Shown piece by piece: positions 14,701-29,000 of a stretch of 64,000 nt of DNA. The DNA is from Paramecium sonneborni (lineage: Eukaryota > Ciliophora > Oligohymenophorea > Peniculida > Parameciidae), in assembly GCA_905182985.1 (NCBI GenBank), contig CAJJDN010000018.1, positions 663,830 to 727,829 on the forward strand. The letters run 5' to 3'. Within the stretch, counting starts at the first letter, position 1. Each line of letters begins with the position of its first letter. The notes under the pieces are model-generated. The model saw only the letters and a program-made list of their open reading frames with translations, was not told the DNA's origin and ran no database searches. The translations under genes and the position numbers were made by a program.

Positions 14701-17700
14701 ATTTGCATGTTTATCTAAAACTTTAGGTTTATGTAAATATATTAATGAACAATGTTAAAATATATAAATACAAGAGATTGAAAAATGTGATGACACTTTA
14801 AATTAGATAGCCTGTCTTGCTAATCATAAAATTTAGTGCAAATTTGAGAATTTAAAATGTTCACCTTTATCAAATTAAGATTCTTGTAGTAGTTTATAAC
14901 AAGAAAAGTCTAATATAAATTTTATAGTTTGTTCAAAAACATAAGACACGTCTTGCAAATATAATAGTAGTAAATAAACTTGTGAGGTTGTCAATTAAGA
15001 TCAAGTTGAAATGTGTTCAACTCTTGGTTTAAATGAAAAAGCTTGTATTTTTAATACATCTGATTCAAGATGCAAATTTGATTAAGATGAATGTAAATTT
15101 GATTAAGGAATAGCAGAATGTACAGACAAGATTAATAAAAATAAATGTTTAAATTTACAAGGAAAATATTGTTATTTTGATAAATCTGATGGATGCAAAG
15201 AGATTGACTCAACTATTGATACAAAAAACTGCGTATCTGAAATAGAAAAAAGTGCATTTACTTGTTCTAAAGCAATAGATAATCCCTGTTTTTTTAATGA
15301 ATCGATTTAAAAATGTGGATTAGCTTAATTGAATGATGAAAAGTTTTTTTAGTAAAATAAATTGTCTTTTAATCGAAGTGCTTGTTTGCAATTTAAAGAC
15401 GCAAAAACTTATTGGAAAGATGATGATCAAGTTTGCTAAGAAGTAACAGAGGAATTACTTAACAAATTAAAATGCAATGATTAACTTAACAAAAATGCTT
15501 GTTTAAGTCTTAAGACTCAATCTTAACTTTGTTAATTTATAAATGAAAAATGTTAAACTTATGATTAAGATAAAAAAGAAGAGTGTCAAAATATTAATGA
15601 AATAAATAATGGGATACTTTGTTCTTTGAATGAGATTGGTGATTAAAATTGCAGGTATAATTCCTAAAAATATAAGTGTGAATTATTTTAGTTAACATAA
15701 GATGAAAAAAATTTAAGTTGTGAAGAAAAAGCACAATAATTTTATAATAAAAAAGCTTGTGAAATAAACTAAAACTGTATATTTTTAGATAAATGTTAAT
15801 AATAAGATCCCAATAAAATTTATTATTGTTCTAAAGCTAATAACGTTGATTAATGTAAAAAAGTACTTTAGTAAGGGTGTTTTTTATTAAATCCATAAAA
15901 GTGCTCAATAATAACAACTGAATTATCTTAAAATCTATAATGTTCTTAAGTGTAAAATAAAGTCGGTTGTATTTAATTATAAACATAAGAATAGAATTGT
16001 AGATACTATGATGATAAATGTAATAATGAAAACATTGAAGAATATAAATATAAAAAATGTTTAGAAATTACATGGATAAATAATTATAAATTTTGTGAAT
16101 AAACCTAAGATATTCCATGTGTATTCGATCCAACAATTAATTCTTGTATTTAAGCCAAATAAGTATCTCAAGATTTAACTTGTCCAAGAGGATTAAATAG
16201 AAAAGCTTGTATTCCTTTAAATTCAAAAAGTAATTTATGTTAATTCTTTAAATATTGTTATGGTAATAATTCTGAAATATTGAATTGCCCATCTAATGAA
16301 AGCGAATGTTGCTAAAAAGCAGTAACAAAGGAATCTTGTTTATTTTAAACTAAATTTAAATGTTAATGGAATAATAATAGTTGTATATAATATAGAGAAT
16401 AATATTCTGTATGTAATTCTATTTCTAATGCTTCAAGAAATGTATGTTATTCACTTTTGGATAAATTCTGTATTTTCGATGAAATTAATCATAAATGTAA
16501 AGAAATTGTTCCAGAATATTGTGATTAAGTTTAGAATCCTTAATAATGTAGTAGAATTCCTATAATTCCATGCTATTGGAATGAAGATGAATGTTAATTT
16601 AAAGAAAAAAATGAAACAGATACTTGTTCAAGTATTACTAATACATTTGGTAACTAATAAGCATGCATCTAAGTTGAAAAAAATGGATAAATGTGTGCTT
16701 TTATTGATTAACAATGTTAAACATTTAAAGAAATCAAAGATGGCGACAATTGTCTTAATAATATTAATAGAAATGCTTGTTTGAATTAAAGATAGTCAGA
16801 ATGTTATTGGGATTCAAAATTACTAAATAGGAAAAAAAACATTTACAGCAATGAAATTTCGATAGAAATAGGCATTTGTTAAAAATATATACCATTAGTG
16901 GAAAATGAAGATTAAAAGAATTTTAGTTTAGTATCTTGCTTAAAATCAAGAAAAAAAGGAGCATATTTTATATGGTTGGATGGAAAATGTTAGAATATTA
17001 AATCTGAAAATTTGAAATTTTAAGATGTCTCTAAATATGTAAATGTCAACAGTAATATTTGTACGGTGATAACTGATGTCCCTGTAATTTATGATTAAAA
17101 ATTATAAAAATGTATTGAAATTAAAGGGACAGAAGTTGTTTGTAGTTATCCTCCAAATCCTGGTGTAAATAAAAAGGCTTGTTAGTAATCAAAAGATTGT
17201 AAATGGAATGATGATGAAAAAACTTGTTTAATATTTGATTATTAGCTACCTCATCCTAAAGATAATAATGGTATTCGTAATAAAGAATCAAATGAATAAA
17301 CTTGTTAGAAAGATGGTATAAATCCTATTCACTGTACTCAAATTTACTTAGAATTACCTTGTGGAGGTACAAAAGAAGGTTGTGATTATGTTGATTTAAA
17401 TAAAGTGAAATGTGATCATATAGGATTAAATAAATATGCATGTATCAATATAAAGACTTCACCATGTATTTGGACCTAAAATGAAGATGATAGTTTTTAT
17501 CATTGTGAAGAAAGAATACCAGATGAATAGTGTGAAGAATATAATCAAATTGTTAATGCTGTTTTATGTAGTATGGTAGAATACAACCAACCTTGTGCTT
17601 ATGATTCTCTTATGAATACTTGTAAGAAACCTAATGAAAATAATGAAAATTGTGATGTATTAGGAATCAATGCTTATGGATGTATGCAAATTAAAAATTG

Positions 17701-19008
17701 TTTTTTTTAAGATTACAAATGTAAATTATTTGATTAAAATTTAAATTTATCGTGCAAAGATGCATAGTTTGCTAATAAATTTGTTTGTTCATAAATTAGA
17801 AATGGCGGATGTAAATATGATTAATTATAATCTGGATGTGTTGAATCTTAATTTGATGACTTATGTTCTACACCATAAATTAATATTAATGGATGCAATT
17901 AAATTGAGGAATGTCAATGGAAAGATCATCAATGCTAATGTATAAAAGTCTTACAAAAATTTTAAGATTGTTCAGTGTATAAAGATTTTTAGAGCTGTAA
18001 TAATTCTAGTAAATGTTATTTTGATTTTTCATTCTTTCAACAAAATAATTAAGGAGTTTGTAAAGATTTGGATTGTAGCGATTTATAAGAATGTGACATT
18101 TAAGTAGAGAATGGAAAAGTTTGTTATAAAAATTAAAAAGGGTAATGCATTGAAGCTAATTCATGCAATGAAATTTAAAATTATAATTAGGATTGCTCCA
18201 AATATTCTTTTAACAATAAAAAATGTATAAATGATGGAAATAAAGGTTGTATTCAATTTGAAATGTGTGAGAAATTGAATAGAATAGAATGTAAAAGATA
18301 GAATTCTAATTGTGTTTTATTAAACTCTTGTGTAACCAAAAGATGTTATCACATTAAGGATTAAACTACTTGTGTTAATTTTAATTGTTCATGGATTAAA
18401 AACTAATGCGTAGAGCCAATAAACTGTTCTGAACTTTATTCTGAAAAGGATTGCAATATTAATATATATAATGATAGATAATGTTCATGGCATTAATTAA
18501 AAAATGATGAAACAGATATTTCATTTTGTACTTCTAATGGTTGCAATTATTTATAAAAAAATGTTTATTGCCATGGTACCTAAATAAATTATACAGTTTG
18601 CATTTAAATGAATAGTTTAATATGCTTATCATGTGAATAAATTTCTGATGCTTGTGAATGCATGGAAAAAAATGAATATTGTTTCTATGATACATAAAAA
18701 AATAAATGCAGCTCTTTATCATGTGAAGGTTATAATAAAGAAACATGCCCTGAGAAGCGTTGCTTTTTTAATTAAATAAATGAAGTATATTATTATTTAA
18801 TTATTAGACTTGCCTTCCTCAATGTTAATTTAGATATAATGAAAAATAGTGCTCATTATTTAACAAATGTTTTTGGGATGAGTAATTAACACCCCCATGT
18901 TAAGAAAAAGATTTTGACGTAGACTAGGAGGAATAAGATCCTAATTTCCCATAATCAGGTTTGTTATTACAAATTTCATTGTTTTATTTTGCCATAATTT
19001 TGATTTGA
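8703..19008 (+). CDS. Giant Cys-rich surface-antigen-like protein, copy 2 (complete)
   Basis: ATG 8703 begins a signal peptide (MILFIFLISPLFGYLVKQC) and TGA is at 19006-19008. Five introns are needed: 8815-8836, 8963-8987, 9216-9242, 9375-9395 and 18785-18807 (22, 25, 27, 21, 23 nt). The first four each split a Cys codon after its T. The spliced length is 10188 nt, exactly 3396 codons, giving 3395 aa. The body is Cys-rich throughout (19 Cys in one sampled stretch of about 145 residues near the C-terminus), with units such as N-K-x-A-C-L and C-x-W. The end (SGLLLQISLFYFAIILI) is a short hydrophobic tail flush with the stop, suggesting a GPI-anchor signal. Expected to be secreted and displayed on the cell or cilia surface. 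It is in tandem with copies 1 and 3 and shares near-identical tracts with both. No enzymatic domain was recognised. Confidence 0.87.
13955..14322 (+). repeat. Near-identical tract shared with the first giant gene, copy B
   Basis: Partner of 873-1240. It lies in the corresponding part of the second giant gene. Similarity falls sharply on both sides. Confidence 0.85.
15902..16813 (+). repeat. Near-identical tract shared with the third giant gene, copy A
   Basis: These 912 bases match 27640-28554 (915 bases) with about a dozen substitutions and one 3-nt in-frame difference. Upstream and downstream the two genes are much less alike. It occupies homologous positions in the two proteins. Confidence 0.85.
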
Positions 19009-20038
19009 TATAAATTTACAATCAAGAATTAATGATAATTTTACATTTAATTAACATTTTATATGGGGTCATTATTCATTTTATGATTTCTTATTTTCAA
19101 TATATTTGTAAGATTTTTTGTACTTGTTAAATAGTTAAATTTATTAAAACTTAAGATTTTAAATTTACAGAGTAAGGATTATTAATATAATGGGAGAATG
19201 AAAATTCAATGAAGAAATTAATTTTGTAATTTTAAGGGTTCTGAAAGAGATAAAAATAAGTACCTTCTATTTCTTGTAATTTTTGTAATTATGAAAATTT
19301 AAACCTAATTTTAATGCAATAAAATACATTATTTAGCTTAAAAGATAGAGAAAAGAATCTAATTAACTAGTGTACCTATAAATTTAATTGGATTTGTCTG
19401 TATTGATGCTTATATATGTTTCAATTATAATTAGTATTGTAAATTCATCATCTCTATGTGAAATTTATAATGAATAAATCTGCTCTCACAAATGTTGCTT
19501 ATATAACTAAGAATATTAAGTAAAATCAAATTTAGATTTGCATACCATAATGTAAATGTCAATTATATTAAGTAATAGTGTTAAATATTTGTTTATTGGA
19601 TGATTATTTGAAAATAAAAAATCGATTTTGATGATTAATTATTTATGTTTATAATAGAAAAACTGATTTGATGTAACAAATATTATATATTTATGTTAAT
19701 TGAAAAATTATTATCTAAAAAATAATTTATGAATAAATAATGACGACAAAAACGAAGATTTAAAAGTAAAAATAATTATTAAGGCTGATATTGTCTGCAA
19801 TTTTCAATTTTTTTCAGTTAATTGATAAAAATGATTAAACCTATTTCCTCCTTTAGGTAATTTGATAATTTGAAGGATTTAGATATTTATTAATAAATCA
19901 TGAAAAGAAATTTATTTATAATTTACATTTTTATTATCATAATATTTTTCTCGAAAGCAAACATTATAAATGATTTTTCTATGTCTATATAAAGGTGCTG
20001 ATAAAAATTTCTAGATTAATATTAAAAAAAAAAATTCA
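19009..20038. other. Intergenic spacer between giant genes 2 and 3 (holds a decayed relic)
   Basis: About 1 kb of AT-rich DNA. Apart from the relic at about 19260-19570 I see no gene. The distal part should contain the promoter of the third giant gene. Confidence 0.6.
19260..19570 (+). pseudogene. Decayed 3' end of another giant Cys-rich gene
   Basis: Pieces in shifted frames resemble the C-terminal module of the neighbouring giant proteins. Around 19400-19450 a frame reads C-I-D-A-Y-I-C-F-N-Y-N-Q-Y-C-K-F, like the C-x-C-x-x-Y-x-x-x-C-K-Y segment of the intact copies. Around 19458-19520 another frame reads C-E-I-Y-N-E-Q-I-C-S-H-K-C-C-L-Y, like the C-E-x-Y-N-x-x-x-C-P-x-x-R-C-F-F segment. Next comes a short GT...AG stretch where the intact genes have their last intron, then I-C-I-P-Q-C-K, like the T-C-L-P-Q-C that follows it. 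In-frame TGA codons interrupt it and no anchor tail follows. This is a resemblance seen by eye; no alignment score was computed. Confidence 0.6.
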
Positions 20039-23000
20039 ATGTTTAATCTCAGTTTAATTCTACTTATCACAATTCAATTGAAACGCATTGAATCTCAGAT
20101 CACATAATCATGTCAATTTTTTTCTAACAATCCCAAGGGATGCATTCAAAAAACAATTGGAAATTCATGTACTAATTAAGTAATGTAGGTAATTACAGAC
20201 TTTTTGAGGGTGTGTGTATAATTGAAAAGAACACTAATCTTGGTTGTATTGGCACATTAAATTAAGAAGCTTGTATTAGTTAAGAAACCAACTAATAGGG
20301 AAGAGAAGTTCAATGTATTATATACAATAAATTTAGGCGCATTTAATATGAAATGTTAACCTGTTTTGAGTTCATAGTTGGCAAGCAAGGGTTGCTTCTA
20401 ATATTATAATAAATATGCATGCATGAATGTAAGGAATGCAAATTGTTATTGGGAAAATAATTAATGTTAGCTATTGGTAGAAATAAGAGATACAGCAAAT
20501 ACATGTGAGGAAGCTTATTAAACTTCTGTTACTCATTTAACTTGCTCTAAATTAAGCAATTTATTTTGTATAAAATGAAAAAATAATATAGGTATGAGTT
20601 CAGGATTTGAAGGTTAATATAAATGTGTCAGTGTTTAAGAAAAATAATTAAAAGTTTTAAAATGCTCTTAATTAGGGTTGACAAAAAATGCTTGTCTATC
20701 TATTCAAACAGAAGGATAAAAATGTAAGAATGATTTAAATATGAAATAGGTATCTTTGAAAATTAGATCTGCAGAGATGTTATAGAGTAGGAAATAATGA
20801 ATTGTAATATGAATTTAAATCGGGAAGCATGTTTGTCTATTAAAAATTCTAAAATTACTTGTTAATGGATTAAAGAATCTTGCTAATCTTTTGAAGAGTT
20901 AAATTGGATTTAGAATAATGAAATTTTGGAAGTTAATATAAACGTCTGTCAAACCATTTAAGGATTATATAGATATGATAAAGAAAATAGGAAATGCATA
21001 AAAATTTAAGAGTTTGAGGAATTTAATTGTAATACACTTGGATTGTCTAGAGAAGGATGCTTACTAATAAAAGATTAAAATTGTTCTTTTTATTAAGGTT
21101 ATTGTAAGGTTTTAAATGAATAAGATCTTGAAACATATTAATGTAATATGGAATTGAATGAAATGGCATGCGTAAATCTAAAAACTCATTTTCAATATTG
21201 TAAATGGAATGGTAATTCTTGCGAGGGAATGTTTATGAATTAAGATATTAATTGTCCTTTGAATTTAGAGGATGAATCTATTAAAGTAAATGGAAATGTA
21301 TGTAAAGCAATATCAAGTTCAGATGTTGTATGTAAATATAATTCAAAAACTAATTTATGTATTGCTAGTTCTATTAATGATTCATGTAATACTCCATATT
21401 TGAATAAAAAAGGGTGTCTTAGTATTGCTAATAATAAGTAAGCATGTTAATGGTCAGATATAGGTTGCATTGAGGTAAATGTAATTTAGTTTTTTACAAG
21501 TTGTGAAAGTTTAGGATATGCAAATGCTTATGCTTGTTCATAAGTTTATGAAAATAATAAAATAGGTTGTTATTATGATAAGATTATGGAGAAATGTATT
21601 CCTTTACAGATAAAGGTTGAATAGAATTCATCAGAAGAATAATTAAATAAATAAAGATTAGATCTTTAATTATTGGATATTTTAAGTTGTTAGAATGATT
21701 AATTGGGATTGAATAGAGTAGCTTGTGGATCAATAACAAAAAATGGAGTGGCATGTATGTGGAGCTAAAATAAATGTTAATATATTGAAAGGAAGGCTAG
21801 TATTTCATCTATACCTTGTTTACATTTATAATTTGCAAATGCTAAAGCCTGTAGTTATGCAGAATATTAAAAGGAAGTTTGTAGATATAATGAAGATTCA
21901 ACTTCATGTGTAACAACAGCTAAAAATGGTATGGAGTGTAGAGAAATAGGATTAAATCGTTATGGATGTATGATAGCTGTAGGATTTTGTTACTTCAATG
22001 AAGAACTATCTTAGTGTTTGAATGATGATTCATCAAGCATTACTGAATAATTGACATGTGATAAGAATTCGCCATCACAACCAATGTGTTTGAGTATAAC
22101 AAAAAAAGGTGAAAACTGTAAATGGTAATAAAGTAGTGGAAAATGTTCGAAGGTCAACATACCTTATAACAGCAATTGTCTTTCGTTTAATTCTTAAGGG
22201 GTTTAAGTGAATTCAAACACATGCACTCAAATTGAAATGAGCTTTCCAGATTATGATATATTAAAAGGGAAATAACACAGTGAAAATTATGGTTATTGCT
22301 CATATAATTAGAATCTGAATATCTGTTAAATTAAAACTGATTACTGTACCACAAAATGTTGTACAGAGGATAAAGCTATAGGAATCAATGCTCATTCTTG
22401 CAGTAGATATTCCAGTTAAGAACCTGATGTATATTGTTATTTTGAAGATGGAATATGCAAAGAACTACTTCATGATGTAGTTAACATTAGTGATTAAATG
22501 GCAGTATGGACTTACTATAATTATAAATAATTCAGATGTTCTCAAATGAATCGTAATTCTTGTCATATGATTGATTGGAGTACAAGTTAAAGATGTGCGC
22601 ATTTTGGAACATCTTGCATTAATATTAATTTATAAGAGTTTTCAACCCTTACATTTCTTACTTAGGAACCAACTAGAACAAATAAGAATACATGTTTTGC
22701 AATTGAGGCATTTTCAAAGGAGGAAAAATATTTTACTTTTGATGAAGAAAATCTAAGATGCAAGAGCTTAAAATTGACATCAGATACTCCATTTACTAAT
22801 TGTGAGGATGCTATTGGAAATAGAAATGTTTGTTTAAGATATACAGGAAATAATTATTGCAAATGGAATCCTGAAAAGCTCAAATGTGAAACAATTCTTA
22901 ATTATTAAATTGATGATATTTAAAACTGTGAATCATATTTGAACATTAAAGCATGTATAGAAAATAAAACTAATTCATGTTTTTTTTCTTATGAATCTGA

Positions 23001-26000
23001 TAAGTGTCAAAATGCACCAATAGAAGTGGAATGTGATTTTTTCAATAATTTAGGAATGATTAGTGAAAAAGTATGCAAACTAATTTCTAAATCAGGATAG
23101 ATGTGTCAATTTAAGAATTATTAATGTGTTAGATTTGAAATCTATTAATCTAAATGTGATGTTTCAGGAGCCAATGCAATATCATGTTATAACAATATGA
23201 ATGGTAATTGTAGATGGGATAGTAATACTCTATAATGTTATGAGAATTTCGCTGATATAAATGAATTATATTGTTCAAGCAATTTAAATAAGGTTCTTTG
23301 TTTAAAAGTAGTCAATGAACCATGTTTTTGGAATGATAATGATATATAATGCCAAAAATTCAATTTTATCACAAATGTTGAATTTCTAAAATTAAATTCT
23401 AATAATTTATATACAAAAGATGCTTGTTCATTAATAACTGGGATAGGATATATTTATTAATCTGATAAATGTGTTGAATTACCAGATAAATAGAACACAA
23501 ATGATTGTTAAAAATATTGGATGAATGAATATGCTTGTCTATATTTAACAAGAGGATTCAAATGTTATTATGATCCATTAGAGAGATTTTAAAGAATGAA
23601 ATGTAAACCATTTTCAGGAGACTATTCTAAATGTTATGATTAAAATTTATCAATACTGATCAATATTGAAGTCTGCATGGATATACCTTAAGCTTGTGTA
23701 TTTGAGTAAAGCAGTTTAAGATGTGTTCCATTTGAAGTGAGTCCCTAAGAAAAATGTTCCAATTTGGCTAAAAGTATAGATGAAAAGAAATTTCATAATA
23801 AAATAGTATGTTCCTCTATAAATCCAGATCTCACTGATAATTTTGGTAATCAGTAATGTTTTCAGGATCAAAAAAGCTTTTAAAAATGTTTATATGAGAA
23901 GTATTGCTTTTGGAATAAATTATTTTATTCTTGCAGTATATATGTTAATCTCATTACAGCTTTTGATACAAATCATTGGATAAAAAAAGAATTAAAAGTA
24001 TGTACAAATTAGAATTCAGAATTTGAAACTTTCGACCAAGGATGTTCTTATTAAATTAGAGAAAATGATGGACTTAAATTTATAGGAAAACAATAAATAG
24101 CTATACCACAAGAGTGCAAAAATACGATCTCTAATTCTACAACTTGTTAATCAAATGAAAATTGTGAACCATTTTAAAAAAGTTATCTTTTATTAGATTA
24201 TATTAATGGTAACATGACTTTAACATTTCCAAATAATGTTACATAAACTTGTGAAAAACGTTGTGGATTTTAAGGTTAATAAACTAATTTTTGTAATTAA
24301 GATTCAGATTGTGGTACAGAGTTTATCACAATAAATAATTTAGTAAATGCTTTTCTATAGAAATGTAGAGTAATGAAAAGAAGATGGAAAATTGTCTATA
24401 CATATAAATATACAATAAAAGATGAAGTAAATGATAATGATACTTACACAGAAATAGTGAGTAAAATAGATGGTAAAAATATAACTCAATATAATGTAAG
24501 TGAAATAGCATCTTCAGAAATACAGTATGAGCCTGTAAAAGAGGAAGATTGCGAAGAAGATGATAAAGGTTGTTACTGTAAGTATACAAAGGAATTTTGC
24601 AAATATGATAATGATTGTACAAAATAGGTTGACTAGAGGTGGATTTATAAAAAGAAATGTATACCTCAAGATTTTTATTAAAAATAACCTTATTGTCTTT
24701 AAAAAATATTAGAGATAGAGTAATGTGACAATATATATTCAAAAGCATTATGTCTTGAGATGGTAAAATAGAGGTGTTATTTTGATATTTAATAAGGAGG
24801 ATGTCGTTAATTGTAGGGGAATGAAGATAAATTACCTGATTGTAGTAGTATATCGATGGAGAGTTGCTTACTTAGTAAAACAAAAAAAATAGCATGTTCA
24901 AAAGGTGAGAAATCTACAAAACCTGGTGATACATGTTATAGTATTATAAAAGAGTATAATGATTGTAAGGAAATGTAATTTTATAATTCATATTATGTTT
25001 GTCAAAAAGTAAAAAAAGAAGATGCATAAAATTCATTATGTGCAAGAGCTACAGATGAATGTAGATTTAGTGGAAGTTTATGTGTAAATGAACCATTAAT
25101 AAATTAAGATGGTACTTGTAAATGTGATTCAAGTTACAGTAAAACTTTATGTGAGAAGTGTGGTTGTGATTTTACTTTATTAGGATATTGTTAATAAAGT
25201 AGATAAAGTCTTCAAGTAAGGTAAGATAATTCTAATAAATACTATTTATGTTATGAGGTGAATTTATTAGATTTAAAAGATATTAAATAAAAATATTAAG
25301 CTTGTGCAAGTATTCCATAAGCATGTAAATTCACAGATTAATGTGAGGATGCTACACATGATACATGTGATGATCTATTAGGAATGATGGTTGTTTCTTT
25401 AAAGGCATGTTAAAAATGTTTAGATTAACCTGCTAAATATGATCCTATTAGATATTATTGTCTTAGTTTAAATGATGATACTATAGTTACAACCTGTTAA
25501 AATTTAAATAAATCATCTTGCCTCAAGAATCCAAATAGTTTTAAATGTAAATGGGAATAATCTGATTGTATTTAAATTGATACACTCAAAACAACAGATA
25601 AGGTAGATTGTTCAATATTAAATTAAAATGCTTGTTATCTTAAATAAGTCAATGTATGTTGGTTTGATCCTGAATTTAGAATGTGCACTGAATTTAACCC
25701 TTTTAAAGCTAGATGTGAATTTATTAAAGATTAACAAACACTTTGTAATCTTTCCATGCATGAAAATTGTATTTGGCAAAATCAATAATGTATTAAATAA
25801 GATAAAATACCTCCTAATATATGTGTGGGATTGAATAAATATGCTTGTTTAAATCAAAAAGACATACCTTGTGGATGGTCAAGCTAATAAGTATGTGTGG
25901 AACTCTAAAATATTCTTAATTTTGGCAATTTTATTTAAAGTGCTTAAACAAATTCAATTTTACAATTCAATTCTTAAACTTGTGCTATGATCACTGAATC

Positions 26001-29000
26001 TAAAAACTATTTACTTGATAAATAGTTTTAATGTAAGGAAGTGTCTGTAATAGATTTTATAGATTGTAATACTCTTGGTATTAATTAATAGGCTTGTATC
26101 TAAAAATCTATAGGAAAATGCAAATATTAAAATAATAGTTGTTAAATAGCATTGGAAACCGACTTTGGTTGTTAAAGTTATTTAAATAAAGAAGCTTGTT
26201 TAAATCAAAAAGAAAAATGTTAATTCATTCAAAAATGTGAATTATTTTAAAATCCAACTTTGAGTCTTTTAGAAACAATAAATTACTCTTATTCAGATTA
26301 TGTATGTCTAATAGTTGATTTAGAAAATAAACAAACAACTAGTCTAATATATTTAAAATCTAAAGGTTAATGTATAAATATTTCAGATTAAGAACCTTCT
26401 ATTTTAAATTGTTATCTTAGAGGAATTAATAGAAATGCTTGTTTATAAAAAACAGCGGTTTTATGTGAATACAAAGATAATCAATGTTAAGCATTAACTA
26501 AATCAAGTTAATCTCCTTGTTCAGATACTTTAAATTGGTTGTCATGTACTTTAAATGAACCTTTATGCAAATTTGAGAATTTTAATTGTAAAGAATTATA
26601 AACTACTGATAATTGTGAATCATTAGAATTATCTTAAGCAATTGTTAATGAAAAAGTGTGTGTTAAAACTGATGATGTTCCATGTAAGTATGATTCTAAA
26701 ACCAGACGTTGTTCCAAAGTAACTAGTAGAGATTAAAAATGTTCAATTGTAGGTTTGAATAGAAAGAGTTGTATCTTCTTTACTGATGGATCAGAATGCA
26801 AATTTGATAGTAACTATTGTATTCCATTCTATAAATAAGCCAAATGTACAGATAGTATTAATAAGGATAAATGTCTAAATTTAAGAGATAGAACTCAAAA
26901 TTGTCAATTTGATTCTACATACGGGTGCTTACAGATCAAAACAGATCCAAAAATATGTCTCAAAGATTTTTAAACTAATCCATCTACATGCTCTCAAGCT
27001 ACAGACATTCCATGTTACTACAATCTTGATACAAAAAAATGTGAAAATTTCATTAATCCATCTAAATTTGAATCTGTATCTGCAAGCTTAGATTGGTCTA
27101 ATAGAGTATCATTCAATATACTCACCTGCTAAATGTACGACGTAGATGAAAGAAAAACATTCTGGGATGATGGATGTTAAGAAGCTACACAAAAATATCT
27201 AATTACTTTATAATGTAACTAATTCTTAAATTATTACTCATGTGTTAATTTATAAACACCTTTATAATATTGTTAATTTATAAATAATTAATGCTATGAA
27301 AAAGATTGGTATTCATTCAAAGATGAAGAATGTGAAACTATTTCAAATATTAATAATGCTAATTTTTGTTAAATTACTACTAATGTAGAATGTAAATACG
27401 ATCTATTAACTAAAAATTGTAAAAGAGTTCAATCCAATGAAAATATTTAATGTGAAGATGGTTATTCATAACTATATGGGTATAATAAGAAAGCATGTGA
27501 TTTAAGCAAACTTTGTATATTTATTGACAAATGTCTCTAGTTTGATCATAATAATTTATATTATTGTTCATAAGCAGATTAAGTAGATTAATGTAAAAAT
27601 ATTATTCTAGAGGGATGTTATTTAAATTCATCATAAAAATGCTCAATAATAACAACTGAATTATCTTAAAATCTATAATGTTTTTAAGTGTAAAATAAAG
27701 TCGGTTGTATTTAATTATAAACATAAGAATAGAATTGTAGATACTATGATGATAAATGTAATAATGAAAACATTGAAGAATATAAATATAAAAAATGTTT
27801 AGAAATTACATAGATAAATAATTATAAATTTTGTGAATAAACCTAAGATATTCCATGTGTATTTGATCCAACAATTAATTCTTGTATTTAAGCCAATTAA
27901 GTATCTCAAGATTTAACATGTCAAAGAGGATTAAATAGAAAAGCTTGTATTCCTTTAAATTCAACAAGTAATTATTAATGTTAATTCTTTAAATATTGTT
28001 ATGGTAATAATTCTGAAATATTGAATTGCCCATCTAATGAAAGCGAATGTTGCTAAAAAGCAGTAACAAAGGAATCTTGTTTATTTTAAACTAAATTTAA
28101 ATGTTAATGGAATAATAATAGTTGTATATAATATAGAGAATAATATTCTGTATGTAATTCTATTTTTAATGCTTCAAGAAATGTATGTTATTCACTTTTG
28201 GATAAATTCTGTATTTTCGATGAAATTAATCATAAATGTAAAGAAATTGTTCCAGAATATTGTGATTAAGTTTAGAATCCTTAATAATGTAGTAGAATTC
28301 CTATAATTCCATGCTATTGGAATGAAGATGAATGTTAATTTAAAGAAAAAAATAAAGCAGATTCTTGTTCAAGTATTACTAATACATTTGGCAACTAATA
28401 AGCATGCATCTAAGTTGAAAAAAATGGATAAATGTGTGCTTTTATTGATTAACAATGTTAAACATTTAAAGAAATCAAAGATGGCGACAATTGTCTTAAT
28501 AATATTAATAGAAATGCTTGTTTGATTTAAAGATAGTCAGAATGTTATTGGGATGAAGATGTATCGAAAGATACGAATATATAATATTGCAGGGCTTTTG
28601 AGAAATAAGAGAGTTAAAGATGTGAGAAAAATTTAAGTTTTAAATCTTGTTTAAATATAACAACAGCAAAAACTTATTGTTAATGGAGAAATGAATAATG
28701 TGAAGCAATAGATATTACTAATAATGACAAAATTATGATAAATTCTTTTTCATACTTAAATCCAAATAGTTGTAGTTTAATAAGAAATAAAAAAGCAATA
28801 ATGTATGATAAAAAAAGTAATAGATGTTTAGAAGTAAAGGATGTAAATGATCTATCATGCAATCCGAGATAGCTTGGAATGAATATTTATGCTTGTTTAT
28901 AAGTTAAGAATGAATTATGTAGTTGGGAATAGGAGACATAAAGTTGCTAGGAGATAGAGAGAAAAAAGTTAAAAAATAAAGAAATTCAAGATTCTTCGAT

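Noticed and set aside
24326..24748. 140-codon standard-code frame on the minus strand
   Set aside because: It is antisense to the body of giant copy 3, whose + strand frame runs through the region in code 6 with strong Cys periodicity.
15840..28560. CRISPR-like or satellite repeats
   Set aside because: The recurring motifs are protein-level Cys repeats of variable spacing, not identical direct repeats with spacers.
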